Shown here one piece after another: positions 15,897 through 24,671 of a DNA stretch of 64,000 nt (the stretch's first letter is position 1; the number at the start of each line of letters is the position of its first letter). Both the position numbers and the translations under genes were made by a program. The DNA comes from Bradyrhizobium sp. CB1015 (GTDB taxonomy: Bacteria > Pseudomonadota > Alphaproteobacteria > Rhizobiales > Xanthobacteraceae). The notes beneath the pieces were generated by a model. It was not told the origin of the DNA and ran no database searches. It worked only from the letters and a program-made list of their open reading frames with translations. The stretch is from positions 2,232,001-2,296,000 of the forward strand of contig NZ_CP104174.1 of assembly GCF_025200925.1 (NCBI RefSeq), in the 5' to 3' direction.

Positions 15897-16459
15897 TGCC
15901 GCCGGGGCACGATATGGTGGTCGAGGGGAGAGTCGTGGCGGTCGCCGCCGACCCGGGGCACCATTTCAGCAAGCCGATTCGGGATCGCATAGCTCTGGTG
16001 GAAGGCCATGGCGTCGAAGGGGACGCCCACGCCGGCCCCTTCGTCCGCCACCGCTATCTCGCCCGTCGTCAGCCACGCCTTCCCAATCTGCGGCAGGTTC
16101 ATCTGGTCCCATCCGAGCTCTTCGCGTCCCTCTCGGATGCCGGCTTCTCAGTTGCAGCGGGAGAGCTCGGCGAGAACATCAACACCGCCGGCTTGGACCT
16201 CGAACGGATGCCGCTCGGGACCCTGATCGAGCTCGGGCCGGCCGCTATCGTTGAGCTAACCGGCCTCCAGACGCCGTGCGTCCTCATCGACCGCTTCCGA
16301 GCCGGCCTCAAGCGGCAGGTGCTCTCGTCGGCGGAAAGGGGCCCTCCATTCAAATCCGGCGTGCTGGTCGTGGTCCGGGCCGGGGGACCGGTCGTGGCCG
16401 GCGACAGCGCGCGGGTTCGCCTTCCATCCTCCTCGTTTCGGCCTTTGCCGGCCCTATAG
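15896..16459 (+). CDS. MOSC-domain protein
   Basis: This 187-aa soluble protein consists of one MOSC domain. It has EGRVVAVAADPGHHFSKPIR, VEGDAHAGPFVRHRYLAR, VHLVPSELFASLSDAGFSVA, ELGENINTAGLDLERMPLGT and LTGLQTPCVLIDRFRAGLKR, the last carrying the conserved cysteine. MOSC domains bind sulfur or molybdenum cofactor and act in sulfur transfer; a substrate is not evident. Its ATG overlaps the polX TGA (TGATG), so translation is coupled. The place of a MOSC protein in a repair operon is unexplained. Confidence 0.85.
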   Translation: MPPGHDMVVEGRVVAVAADPGHHFSKPIRDRIALVEGHGVEGDAHAGPFVRHRYLARRQPRLPNLRQVHLVPSELFASLSDAGFSVAAGELGENINTAGLDLERMPLGTLIELGPAAIVELTGLQTPCVLIDRFRAGLKRQVLSSAERGPPFKSGVLVVVRAGGPVVAGDSARVRLPSSSFRPLPAL

Positions 16460-16469
16460 AGCCCGTATC

Positions 16470-17417
16470 ATGGCCCGAAAATCGACCCTGCCTCGTCGCC
16501 TGCAGCCCATGCTGGCCACGTTAACCGGTTCGCCGTTCGACGATGCCAATTGGGTGTTCGAGGACAAATTCGATGGTTTCCGCATGGTCGCGGAAATCCG
16601 GCGTGGTCGGGTTGCGCTCTACAGCCGCAACGGGAAAATCGTCAGCCACTCCTATGTCGAGGTCGCGAAAGCACTTGAAGACGTGAAGTCGGACGCCGTC
16701 ATCGATGGCGAGCTCGTCGCGATCGGGAAGGACGGCGTGTCTCATTTCCAGTTGCTTCAGAACGCCCTGCACCATGAGGCCAAGCTTTCGTACTGCATAT
16801 TCGACCTCATGTTCGCAGACGGCGAGGACCTGCGTGCGCTGCCGCTTCTCGAGCGCAAGAAACGTCTCAAAGCCATTTTGCCGCGCCACAAGCTGATCGC
16901 GTTCAGCAAGCACCGCAAAGGCAGTGGCACAAAGTTCTTCGCAGAAGCCGAGCAGAGACATCTCGAAGGCATCATGGCCAAGCCCGCCGACAGCCCGTAC
17001 GCGTCCGGACGCCGGACCGCCGATTGGCTGAAGGTAAAGACCGCGCAGCGGCAGGAGGTCGTGATCGCCGGCTTCACCGCCCCGAGGCGAACCCGGCCTT
17101 TCTTCGGCGCGCTCGTGCTGGCAGTACGCGAAGGGGATGCATGACGGTACATCGGCCACGTCGGCACCGGATTCAGCCACCAGGTTCTGGAAGAGCTTCA
17201 CGGCAAACTCATGAAGCTCCAGACAGCCAAGTCGCCCTTCACTGCAAAGGTAAAGGACGAGCGGGTCACGACCTGGGTGCGTCCTTCGTTGGTCGCAGAA
17301 GTGAAGTTCGCGGAGTGGACCAGCAAGGGCGAGCTGCGCCAGCCGGTCTATCTCGGCCTGCGCTCCGACAAGAACCCCAAGGACGTCGTTCGCGAAAGGA
17401 GCCGGTCGCGACATTAA
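16470..17417 (+). pseudogene. LigD-type ATP-dependent DNA ligase interrupted by an in-frame TGA
   Basis: The frame begins MARKSTLPRRLQPMLATLTG and holds the adenylation motif EDKFDGFR (Lys33), VIDGELVAI and LEGIMAKPADSPYASGRRTA. At 17142-17144 a TGA replaces what should be Trp in REGDA(W)RYIGHVGTGFS. The same frame then continues unbroken through the OB domain (KFAEWTSKGELRQPVYLGLR SDK) to a stop at 17415-17417. Read through, it would be a normal ~315-aa NHEJ ligase domain. The truncated 224-aa product keeps the adenylation core but loses the OB fold. It is 10 bp from the MOSC gene. Confidence 0.8.
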
Positions 17418-17448
17418 TGCCGCCCAGACGAAGCGTTCGACTGAGAGT

Positions 17449-18273
17449 TCAGCCGGCGGTGCGCTCGGGTGCCGAAGGCCACGGCGGCAGTGGCGGTAGC
17501 CCGAGAGCCTTGCGTACAGGTCCGAACGATCGCCGGTGAGCGGCGCATGCGCCGAGCCTGGCGAGTGCGTCGTAATGAGCCGGCACCGGGTAGCCCTTGT
17601 GATCGGCGAAGCCATAGCCGGGGTAACGCAGGTCGAGCGTCCGCATGACTCTGTCCCGCTCGACTTTCGCGAGGATGGAGGCGGCGGCGATGCTGGCGGA
17701 CTTGGCGTCGCCTTTAACGATGGCCTGCTGAGGGATGTCGATTTCCTTCAACCGCTTCGCATCGATCAGCAAGTGCTGCGGCGTCAACCCCAGTCCCCGG
17801 ACCGCACGCTGCATAGCCTGGATGCCCGCCCAATAGATATTGATCGCGTCGATCTCCTCGACATCGACGAACGCCACACACCAACTCTCGGCCTTTTCCT
17901 TGATCTCCTTGGCGAGTTCTTCGCGAGCCGCAGCGTCGAGTTTCTTCGAGTCGTCGATTCCGACTATCCGCGTGCCAGGTTTCAGGATCACCGCGCCAGC
18001 GGACACTGGCCCGGCGAGAGGGCTCATTCCAGCCTCGTCCACACCTGCCACGGCAAAGTAGCCACTTTCCCAGAGAGAGGTCTCGAAGCGGAGCATCTTG
18101 CGAAGTCGCTGCCCTTCGGACTTATTCTCGAAACGGCGTTTATCGATTGAAGCGAGAATGGCACGCGCTCCCGCACGGGTGTCTGCCCGCAAGGTCTGCT
18201 CGACGCTGGCCTCGAGCGGTCTTTTCTCGACGACATAGCGCTGACGCAATACATCGAGTGAGTACTGGGACAT
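17449..18273 (-). CDS. rnhB: Ribonuclease HII with variant signature motif
   Basis: This is a 274-aa protein with an N-terminal extension of ~75 residues before the RNase HII fold. Active-site pieces: Asp/Glu of AGVDEAGMSPLAGPVSAGAV, GIDDSKKLDAA, Asp of HLLIDAKRLKE, and AASILAKVERDRVM. The usual GRG after DEA is GMS here; in typical RNase HII this motif reads the RNA-DNA junction. It should cleave RNA in RNA/DNA hybrids, perhaps with changed specificity. The ATG at 18273 has GAAGG 5 bp upstream; a TTG at 18312 is less likely. It converges on the ligase gene. Confidence 0.88.
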   Translation of the reverse strand: MSQYSLDVLRQRYVVEKRPLEASVEQTLRADTRAGARAILASIDKRRFENKSEGQRLRKMLRFETSLWESGYFAVAGVDEAGMSPLAGPVSAGAVILKPGTRIVGIDDSKKLDAAAREELAKEIKEKAESWCVAFVDVEEIDAINIYWAGIQAMQRAVRGLGLTPQHLLIDAKRLKEIDIPQQAIVKGDAKSASIAAASILAKVERDRVMRTLDLRYPGYGFADHKGYPVPAHYDALARLGACAAHRRSFGPVRKALGLPPLPPWPSAPERTAG

Positions 18274-18463
18274 TACGGCCTTCGCGAAGATTGACTGTGG
18301 GGAGCGTGTCAATGAACTTTATGGCAATTGTCTGAAGTTCAAGCCATGCCTTTGTCGATTGCGCGGCGGCTTGTCGGAAGGAACCGGGCCGGCACTCATC
18401 TGAGGTTCGGATATTTTGCGCTGCCGCGGTCCTGGGACCATGGCGAATTCCGCACAGGGAGCG

Positions 18464-19411
18464 TTAACGTGCACGCCGCCGCCAATTGCTCGGGGTGTCG
18501 CCCGTCAGCTTCTTGAAGGCGGCGGCGAACGCGGTCTGGGAGGCATAGCCGAGCGCGACCGCGATCGAGATGACCGACGCGTCGGTGTTGCGAAGCATGT
18601 TTTTGGCCTCCTCGTGCCGTTGCTCGCGCCGCCATGCATGGGGGGAAAGCCCGGTGCTTTCCTTGAAGGCTCGGCAGAAGTGGAATCGCGAAAGACCAGC
18701 ATCAGAAGCGAGCGCCGCGAGCGATACGTCCGCATCGTTATCCGAACGCAGGCGCTCGATGGCGCGGCGCAACACTATCGGTGAGAGGCCGCCAAGCGTC
18801 GGCTGGAACGTGGTCGGCACACCGACATGCGCTGTCAGCAGGCGCGTGGCCACGAGGTCCATTAGCTGATGCCTGAAAAGTGTATCCAGGCCATTGCCGT
18901 CCATGGCGCCGGCCGCGGTCAGGAGTAATCGGGATGTAATGGGATCGGGCTGCGCCGTTCGCTCCAGGAGATCGGTTGAGGTGGCGCTGTCGAGCTCGCT
19001 TGCAACCCGCTCGAGCGTGGTGTGCGGAAGATAGAGTTGGACGACATCGACGGGCTTCGGAATATCCCACCGGGAGCTCGATCCTTCGGGAATGATGATC
19101 ACGACTCCGGGGCGAAACGTACCGATTGCAACCGCGCTTCCCGTCCGCCGCACTATGCGCTGCACCGTGCCGTTGTACGCCATGATGACGTGATGGCTCA
19201 TGGGGCCGACGACGTCGTGCAGCGGGTCATGCTTCCAGTGGGCGATTCCGGCGCCGGAGGAATCCAAGGCCATGTCAAATGGCGTGGTTCCCAGCACCCG
19301 CGCCAGTTCCGCACTAGGGTGAGGTCGCTCGGCATTGCGCGGAGTGACTTGGCACGCCTCAGGCGCAGCTGACGCGTCCTCCAAGGAATCGCGCAAGATG
19401 TGCTTGTTCAT
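18464..19411 (-). CDS. AraC-family transcriptional regulator (paralogue of 31924-32877)
   Basis: This is a 315-aa protein. The N-terminal half is a cupin-like sensing domain (RPGVVIIIPEGSSSRWDIPK). The C-terminal ~100 residues hold two helix-turn-helix motifs (ADVSLAALASDAGLSRFHFC, then AVALGYASQTAFAAAFKKLT). It resembles the protein at 31924-32877 over its full length, including WKHDPLHDVV/WRHDPLHDVV. It stands alone between rnhB and the winged-helix/TPR gene, so its target is not obvious from position. Confidence 0.93.
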   Translation of the reverse strand: MNKHILRDSLEDASAAPEACQVTPRNAERPHPSAELARVLGTTPFDMALDSSGAGIAHWKHDPLHDVVGPMSHHVIMAYNGTVQRIVRRTGSAVAIGTFRPGVVIIIPEGSSSRWDIPKPVDVVQLYLPHTTLERVASELDSATSTDLLERTAQPDPITSRLLLTAAGAMDGNGLDTLFRHQLMDLVATRLLTAHVGVPTTFQPTLGGLSPIVLRRAIERLRSDNDADVSLAALASDAGLSRFHFCRAFKESTGLSPHAWRREQRHEEAKNMLRNTDASVISIAVALGYASQTAFAAAFKKLTGDTPSNWRRRAR

Positions 19412-19634
19412 GAACGTATGCTCGCCTCAGCGGGAATGCGGGTTGGGGCCGTGAACCGGCCTGGCTGGGTTCGTTGGGGGATTGCGCACGTCAATGCGCG
19501 TCGGGTGCAGGGCGGGCAGAACCCTTGTTCCCGAAGGATGGGAAAATGTGTACAGTTTCGAGCGGAAAAGACCTTGCAGCGGACCTGAATTGCGATTGAG
19601 TTTTCCTTGGCTTCTTGTCCAAGAAGGACCACAA

Positions 19635-21281
19635 GTGCCGTTTCTGTTCGAAGATTATCGCCTGGATGCCGAGCGGCGCGAGCTCAAGCGAGGCTCCGAG
19701 CTCATCGCGGTTGGACCGAAGGTGTTCGACCTGCTGCTCTTCCTGGTCCGAAACCGCGAACAGGTCGTGACAAGGGACGATCTTCTGGAGGCGGTGTGGG
19801 AAGGACGCATCGTGTCCGAATCCACGCTGACCAGCCACGTCAATGCCGTGCGCAAGGCAATCGGGGACACCGGCAAAGAGCAACGCCTGATCCGGACGGT
19901 TTCTCGCAAAGGCCTCCGGTTTGTTGGCCACATCACCGAGGAGGAATTGCCGCGAGCCTCGGTGCAACCTGTAGAGAACATCCAGGAGACAATCAGGGCC
20001 TTTGAGGTCGATGCGGCTACTGGAGCGCGAGAGGCTGCGCCATTTCTTGCCGCCGCGGCAGAGAGCCCGCCTCCGCTGCCGGACAAGCCTTCAATTGCGG
20101 TGCTTCCGTTCCAGAACATGTCCGGCGATGTCGAACAGGAATACTTTGCCGATGGAATGGCCGAGGACATCATCACGGCGCTGTCCCGTTTCAAGGAGCC
20201 ATTCGTCATCGCCCGAAACTCCAGCTTCACCTATAAGGCACGCGCCGTCGACGTTAAGCAAGTGGGGCGAGAGCTTGGGGTGCGCTACGTGTTGGAAGGG
20301 AGCGTTCGCAAGGTGGCAAATCGGGTGCGCATCACGGGACAGCTCGTCGATGCCGCCACAGGGGCGCATATTTGGGCCGACCGGTTCGATGGCGAGCTCG
20401 GCGACATTTTCGAGTTGCAGGACCAGGTGACCGAGAGCGTTGTCGGGGCAATCGCGCCCGCGGTGGAAAAGGCCGAGATCGAGCGCGCCAAGCGCAAGCC
20501 GACCGCCAGTCTCGACGCCTATGCCCTCTATTTGCGCGGTCTCGCCCAGCTTCATCAGTTTGGCAACCGGCAAGCGAACGAGGAGGCATTGCGCCTGTTC
20601 AAGCGTGCGATCGAGCTCGACCCGGAGTTCGCCTCCGCCTACGGTCGTGCAGCCTTTTGCTACCTCATTGCGAAAATCAATGGCTGGATTCCGGACACGG
20701 CGAACGCGATTACCGAAGTGAAGAAGCTCGCCCGACGGGGAGTCGAGTTGGGCAAGGACGACCCGATCGCGCTCTCCGCCGGCGGAAATGCCCTGGCGTT
20801 CGTCGTTGGGGATCTCGGGGTAGGTGCCGGCTTAGTCGATCGCGCGCTTACGCTTAATTCCAATTTGGCTGAGGCGTGGAATTTCGGCGGCTGGGTGAAA
20901 CTCTGGCTCGGCGAGCCGGAATCGGCGATCGAGCGCTTCTCGCGCGCCATTCGCCTGAGCCCACTTGATCCTTGGCTGATGGCAATGCGAGCCGGAACCG
21001 CGTATGCACATTTCTTTTTGGACCGCCATGACGAAGCGGCATCATGGGCGGCAATGGCTTTGCAATGCAGTCCAGACTATGGACCTGGATTACGTATCAC
21101 CGCCGCGAGCAACGCAATGGCCGGTCGGCCGGAGCAGGCTCAGAAGGCAGTGGCTCGGTTGCGTGAACTGAGCCCCACGCTGCGGCTTTCCAATTTCAAG
21201 GACGTGATTGGCCCTTATCGACGTGCTGAGGACGTCGCGCGATATGAAGAAGGATTGCGGAAAGCAGGGCTGCCCGAATGA
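19635..21281 (+). CDS. Winged-helix (OmpR/CadC-type) regulator fused to TolB-like and TPR domains
   Basis: This is a 548-aa protein. Residues 1-95 form a Trans_reg_C DNA-binding domain (FEDYRLDAERRELKRGSELI, then QVVTRDDLLEAVWEGRIVSE and RLIRTVSRKGLRFVG). From ~150 onward the TolB-like segment (PSIAVLPFQNMSGDVEQEYF) and TPR repeats closely follow the C-terminal module of the cyclase at 7351-9132, including long stretches of near-identical DNA. There is no transmembrane segment, so it is probably a soluble regulator. The GTG at 19635 has AAGGA 6 bp upstream; the upstream frame extension is ignored. Confidence 0.9.
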   Translation: MPFLFEDYRLDAERRELKRGSELIAVGPKVFDLLLFLVRNREQVVTRDDLLEAVWEGRIVSESTLTSHVNAVRKAIGDTGKEQRLIRTVSRKGLRFVGHITEEELPRASVQPVENIQETIRAFEVDAATGAREAAPFLAAAAESPPPLPDKPSIAVLPFQNMSGDVEQEYFADGMAEDIITALSRFKEPFVIARNSSFTYKARAVDVKQVGRELGVRYVLEGSVRKVANRVRITGQLVDAATGAHIWADRFDGELGDIFELQDQVTESVVGAIAPAVEKAEIERAKRKPTASLDAYALYLRGLAQLHQFGNRQANEEALRLFKRAIELDPEFASAYGRAAFCYLIAKINGWIPDTANAITEVKKLARRGVELGKDDPIALSAGGNALAFVVGDLGVGAGLVDRALTLNSNLAEAWNFGGWVKLWLGEPESAIERFSRAIRLSPLDPWLMAMRAGTAYAHFFLDRHDEAASWAAMALQCSPDYGPGLRITAASNAMAGRPEQAQKAVARLRELSPTLRLSNFKDVIGPYRRAEDVARYEEGLRKAGLPE

Positions 21282-21450
21282 TCGTCCCAGCCAATTGCTC
21301 GCCGTCGGCAACGAGGTGATCTAATAAGGGCGACTGCCGCCAATGGCGCTGAGCGCATGTGCTCGGGTTGGCTTTTCCTGTAACTCGGCCGTCAGATGGG
21401 GCGGATGCTGCTGGCCAACGTCGAGCTGTGTGTGAGCCAACTGGCCTTTG
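21282..21450. other. Intergenic spacer after the winged-helix/TPR gene
   Basis: No gene is seen between the stop at 21281 and the tiny minus-strand gene at 21451. Both flanking genes end here, so it is a convergent terminator region, but no clear hairpin with a T-tract was found. Confidence 0.3.
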
Positions 21451-21585
21451 TTAGTCTTTCGCTCGCCGCGACAAGTCGGCTTTCGAGAAGTCGGGTTCCT
21501 CTGCGGGGTGGCTTGTGTGCAAGGCGTCGATAGCATGCGCCGCGAAGATACTTGTGCTGAACATTGCGAGGATGGTTATCAACAT
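21451..21585 (-). CDS. Tiny hydrophobic protein (44 aa), related to 43765-43860
   Basis: The ATG at 21585 opens MLITILAMFSTSIFAAHAID followed by ALHTSHPAEEP and a charged tail. It aligns with the tiny protein at 43765-43860 (MKMLVAFLAMLSTGIFAAH): both have LAMxSTxIFAAHxxxALHT, and a Lys codon precedes the Met here, matching the MK of the other. The shape is a short signal or membrane anchor. It lies 3' of an emrAB pair on the same strand, while the other lies 3' of an Aae-type adaptor gene. It has its own upstream tandem-repeat promoter at 21693-21723. Function unknown. Confidence 0.6.
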   Translation of the reverse strand: MLITILAMFSTSIFAAHAIDALHTSHPAEEPDFSKADLSRRAKD

Positions 21586-21662
21586 TTTGATGGATCCACG
21601 TTCATCATGAGTTCAAAACGAGGAGGCCATTTCGCCTCCGCTTCTGTTGGTGTCACGACGAC

Positions 21663-21723
21663 GTTTTAGCGAATTGGCGTGCTTTCTGCGCCAGAGCGAT
21701 TGGCGCAACTGTAGAGAGATTGC
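21663..21723 (-). promoter_or_regulatory. Tandem GCAATCGCTCT-type promoter (copy D)
   Basis: In the minus-strand sense, GCAATCTCTCT (21713-21723) and CCAATCGCTCT (21693-21703) are direct repeats 20 bp apart. A TTCGCTAAAAC element (21663-21673) follows 20 bp later as a likely -10. The same arrangement occurs at 30687-30717, 31051-31081, 35243-35273 and 39053-39083. It would drive the tiny gene starting at 21585. Confidence 0.6.
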
Positions 21724-21842
21724 TGTTAGTACGATTGGCTACCAAACAGCGGCCGGATCCTGAAGCGTATTTCTCATGAATAGCGACCGACGCATGACCA
21801 GCACCGAACATACGGGTGCGAAACAACGCCAAACATTATTTT

Positions 21843-23437
21843 CTATTTCGCTCCTGCGGGCGTCAGCGGGCCTGGCGGCGCCGCTCGCATCAGGCCGATC
21901 AGCAGCAGCCCGAGGATCGCAGCCCAGAACGCGACCTGGAAGCCGTCGATAATCGAGAGGACGTTCGCTTCACGCCGCACCAGCGACCCCAGCATCGTCG
22001 TTGCCCGCGCCAGCGTCGTCTCCGCGGCGGCGCTATGCTGGGCGACCCGGCCGGTCATTCGACCGAGCGCCTGCGCCACCTCGCTGTCGCCGGCAGCAAC
22101 GTGCAGGCCGATCAGATGCGAATGGACCTGTTCGCGAACCCGCAGCCATGTGGCCATCGCTGTCGCCGCAACCTCGATCACGTCCAGCCGTAGGACCTGG
22201 ATGTAGGCGACCAGAGCGGTTGCCTGCGCCGGGTTCGAATTCGAGAGCATGAAGATCAGGAGGGCGGTGAAGGTGAAGCCCTGGCCGACGGACTGCACCA
22301 GCGCCATCGCTGTGAAATCGTCTGGCGCCCAGTCGTGCGTGATGCGGGTGCCCATCCAGGCGGCTATCGCGAAGCTCGCCATCCCGAGCAAGGCCACGAT
22401 CCGGGCGTCGACCCGGCGAAGCAGCCAGACGGCGGCGGATACTGTGACTACCAGCGGCAATGCCGTGTAGAGGAGGAGAACTCCGCCGGCCTGCTCGGGC
22501 CGAAGCCCGGCGACAACGGTCAGGAAGTTGGGGACCAGTATGATGTTGGATAGGCTCGTGACCATGTAGGTCGTCAGGGTCAACAGCAGCAGAGCGACGT
22601 TTCGTGACATCAGCACCGTGGGGCTTGCCCATGGCTTCGGGACGATCGCCTCGTTGACGAAGAAGGCGAAGACGAGCGCGGCGCCACCAGCGATCAGCCC
22701 GGTCACGACGCCGGATTCGAACCAATCCAACCTGTTGCCCTGGTCGCAGCCGGCGTAGATCAGGGCAAGACCAGTGCCGAGCAACAGCATGCCGCCCCAG
22801 TCGGCCTGCTCTATAAGCTGCCGATTGATGCCTTCCCGGGGTGTGCCCAGCCAGGTCAGCAACGCCATGAGCAGGGCGATCACGGCGTCCTGCCAATACA
22901 GCCACTGCCAGCCAACATGATCCACATAGAAGCCCACCAGCGACACGCCGGCGTTGCCAGTGAAGGTCAATCGGAAGGAATAGGCGGCGAGGCCGACGAT
23001 CCACCATCGCACCGGCAGATTGTGCAGGACGATCATGATCGTCGCCGGAACGAAGACGCCCAGCAGAAGCCCGTGAACGAAGTGGAGGGTCAGCAGTGCC
23101 TGGTAGTCACGGACGAAGGGAATGGCGAGCGAAGTTGCGACATAAAGCAGGCTAGGCCCAACCAGCACGCGACGCAAACCGAAGACAGTGGCAAGCCAGG
23201 CGGGACGGCGGGAGCGATGAGGATCTGCGGCGCAGTCGCAGTCGTTGCCAACCATGCCCCCTCGTCGAAGCTTAGCCCGAACGCGCCTCTCAGGTCCGGC
23301 AGCCCAAGCGCGAACAGCCGCACGTCGAAGCTCGCGATGAAGGCGCCGAGCAGCACGGCTCCGACGGCGAGCCGAGGATAGTGGGAGGAGCGGCCGGGGG
23401 ATACGGAGCCAATAGTGATGGTTGCAGTCGTCATCAC
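21843..23437 (-). pseudogene. EmrB-type DHA2 MFS transporter split by a one-base frameshift
   Basis: The start at 23437 overlaps the emrA stop (ATGA). The N-terminal frame reads VGAVLLGAFIASFDVRLFAL and EGAWLATTATAPQILIAPAV. Near 23202-23204 the frame shifts, and the rest (AWLATVFGLRRVLVGPSLLY to the C-terminus) continues in another frame with all expected helices. Restoring one base in a C run gives IAPAVPAWLATVFG, the normal family sequence. It would then be a ~530-aa, 14-helix exporter partnered with the adjacent EmrA. It could be a true pseudogene or a homopolymer sequencing error. No other damage is seen. Confidence 0.85.
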
Positions 23438-24633
23438 GCGCCTCGATCAACCCGGATGCGAGTGACGACCGACATGCCCGGCCGTAACCGGTCGACCATG
23501 GGCTGGCCCGGGTCGAAGGAGATGCGGACCGGGATACGTTGCACCACCTTCGTGAAATTCCCGGTCGCGTTGTCAGGCGGCAGCAGGGCAAACGTCGATC
23601 CGCTTGCTGGCGAAATGCGCTCCACACGGCCGCGCAGGCGCACGCCGGGGAACATGTCGACTGTGACGTCGACCGGATAGCCCGGCGCCACGCGCGTAAG
23701 CTGCGTCTCCTTATAGTTCGCCACCACGTAGACGTTCGGCAGGGGCACCACGGCAATCAGGTTGCTCCCGACGTTGACGTAGTTGCCTTCCTGGACCATG
23801 CGCTCGCCAACGACGCCGTCGAATGGGGCCACGATCCGTGTATACCCCAGACGCAGTTGCGCCGTGGTGAGGTCCGCCTCGCTGGCACGGAGCTTCGCTC
23901 GCAGCAGATGCTCCTCGCCGTTGAGAACCTCGAGCTCGCTGCGCTGCGCCTCGATCGTCGCTTCGGTTGCCGCTACAGCGGCGCTGGCGGTGTCATGCGC
24001 GGCCGTAGCCTGCTCAAGTCGCTGCTTGGTGCCGGCGACGCCGCCGCGAAGAAGCTGCTCCTGGCGTTCCAGCTCCTGCCGCGTTTCCAGCTCACGGGCG
24101 AGGGCGGACCGGCCCTGTGCCTCGGCCTGGGCGATGACGGCTCGTTGATGGGCCTTCTGACTCTCCAGCTTGTCGAGAGTGGCTTGGGCTGCGGCGACGC
24201 TCGCCTCCGCCTGGGCGACGACCGCGTTATAATCCGCCGGCTCGATCTCCATCAGCAGTTCGCCGGCTCTGACGCGCTGGAAATCCCTCACCAGAACCTG
24301 CCTGATGTTGCCGCTTACCCGAGCGCTCAAGCGCGACATCTCGGCATGAACCGTGGCATTGTCGGTCGTCTGGACCGCGCTCGCCCCGACCCAGGCGTCC
24401 CAGCGGGCCGACGTCATGAGAACGAGTGCTGCCGCTGCGCCGACAGCCGCCAGCGGTATGATCAGGGGTCTGAGGCCGCGCGAAGGGGTGCCCGGATCGG
24501 ATCCCTTGGGGGCGGACTGAACCCTGGCCTGCGCCGGCCCGGACTCAGCCGCGGGGAGTTCGTTCTCGGCTGCGCTGGCTTCAGCCGGGGTCGCGGCACG
24601 GGCGGCTTCGGAGATTTTTGTGACGGCATTCAT
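23434..24633 (-). CDS. HlyD/EmrA-family efflux periplasmic adaptor
   Basis: This is a 399-aa protein. It has a cytoplasmic N-terminus rich in Ala/Glu/Pro and one membrane anchor (LIIPLAAVGAAAALVLM). TDNATVHAEMSRLSARVSGN, a long coiled-coil hairpin, and APFDGVVGERMVQEGNYVNV with LLPPDNATGNFTKVVQRIPV follow. These are EmrA signatures. The ATG at 24633 has GGAGGG 7 bp upstream. Its stop overlaps the start of the emrB-type gene, so translation is coupled. No TetR lies next to this pair; it follows bdhA by 38 bp in a long minus-strand gene run. Confidence 0.92.
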   Translation of the reverse strand: MNAVTKISEAARAATPAEASAAENELPAAESGPAQARVQSAPKGSDPGTPSRGLRPLIIPLAAVGAAAALVLMTSARWDAWVGASAVQTTDNATVHAEMSRLSARVSGNIRQVLVRDFQRVRAGELLMEIEPADYNAVVAQAEASVAAAQATLDKLESQKAHQRAVIAQAEAQGRSALARELETRQELERQEQLLRGGVAGTKQRLEQATAAHDTASAAVAATEATIEAQRSELEVLNGEEHLLRAKLRASEADLTTAQLRLGYTRIVAPFDGVVGERMVQEGNYVNVGSNLIAVVPLPNVYVVANYKETQLTRVAPGYPVDVTVDMFPGVRLRGRVERISPASGSTFALLPPDNATGNFTKVVQRIPVRISFDPGQPMVDRLRPGMSVVTRIRVDRGA

Positions 24634-24671
24634 GTCGCTTCCCTCCATGTACCTCGCCGGTTCATTGACGC

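Noticed and set aside
17142..17144. TGA in the ligase as a selenocysteine or programmed recoding site
   Set aside because: The aligned residue is Trp, not Cys/Sec, and no SECIS-like stem was evident just downstream. A nonsense mutation or sequencing error is simpler.
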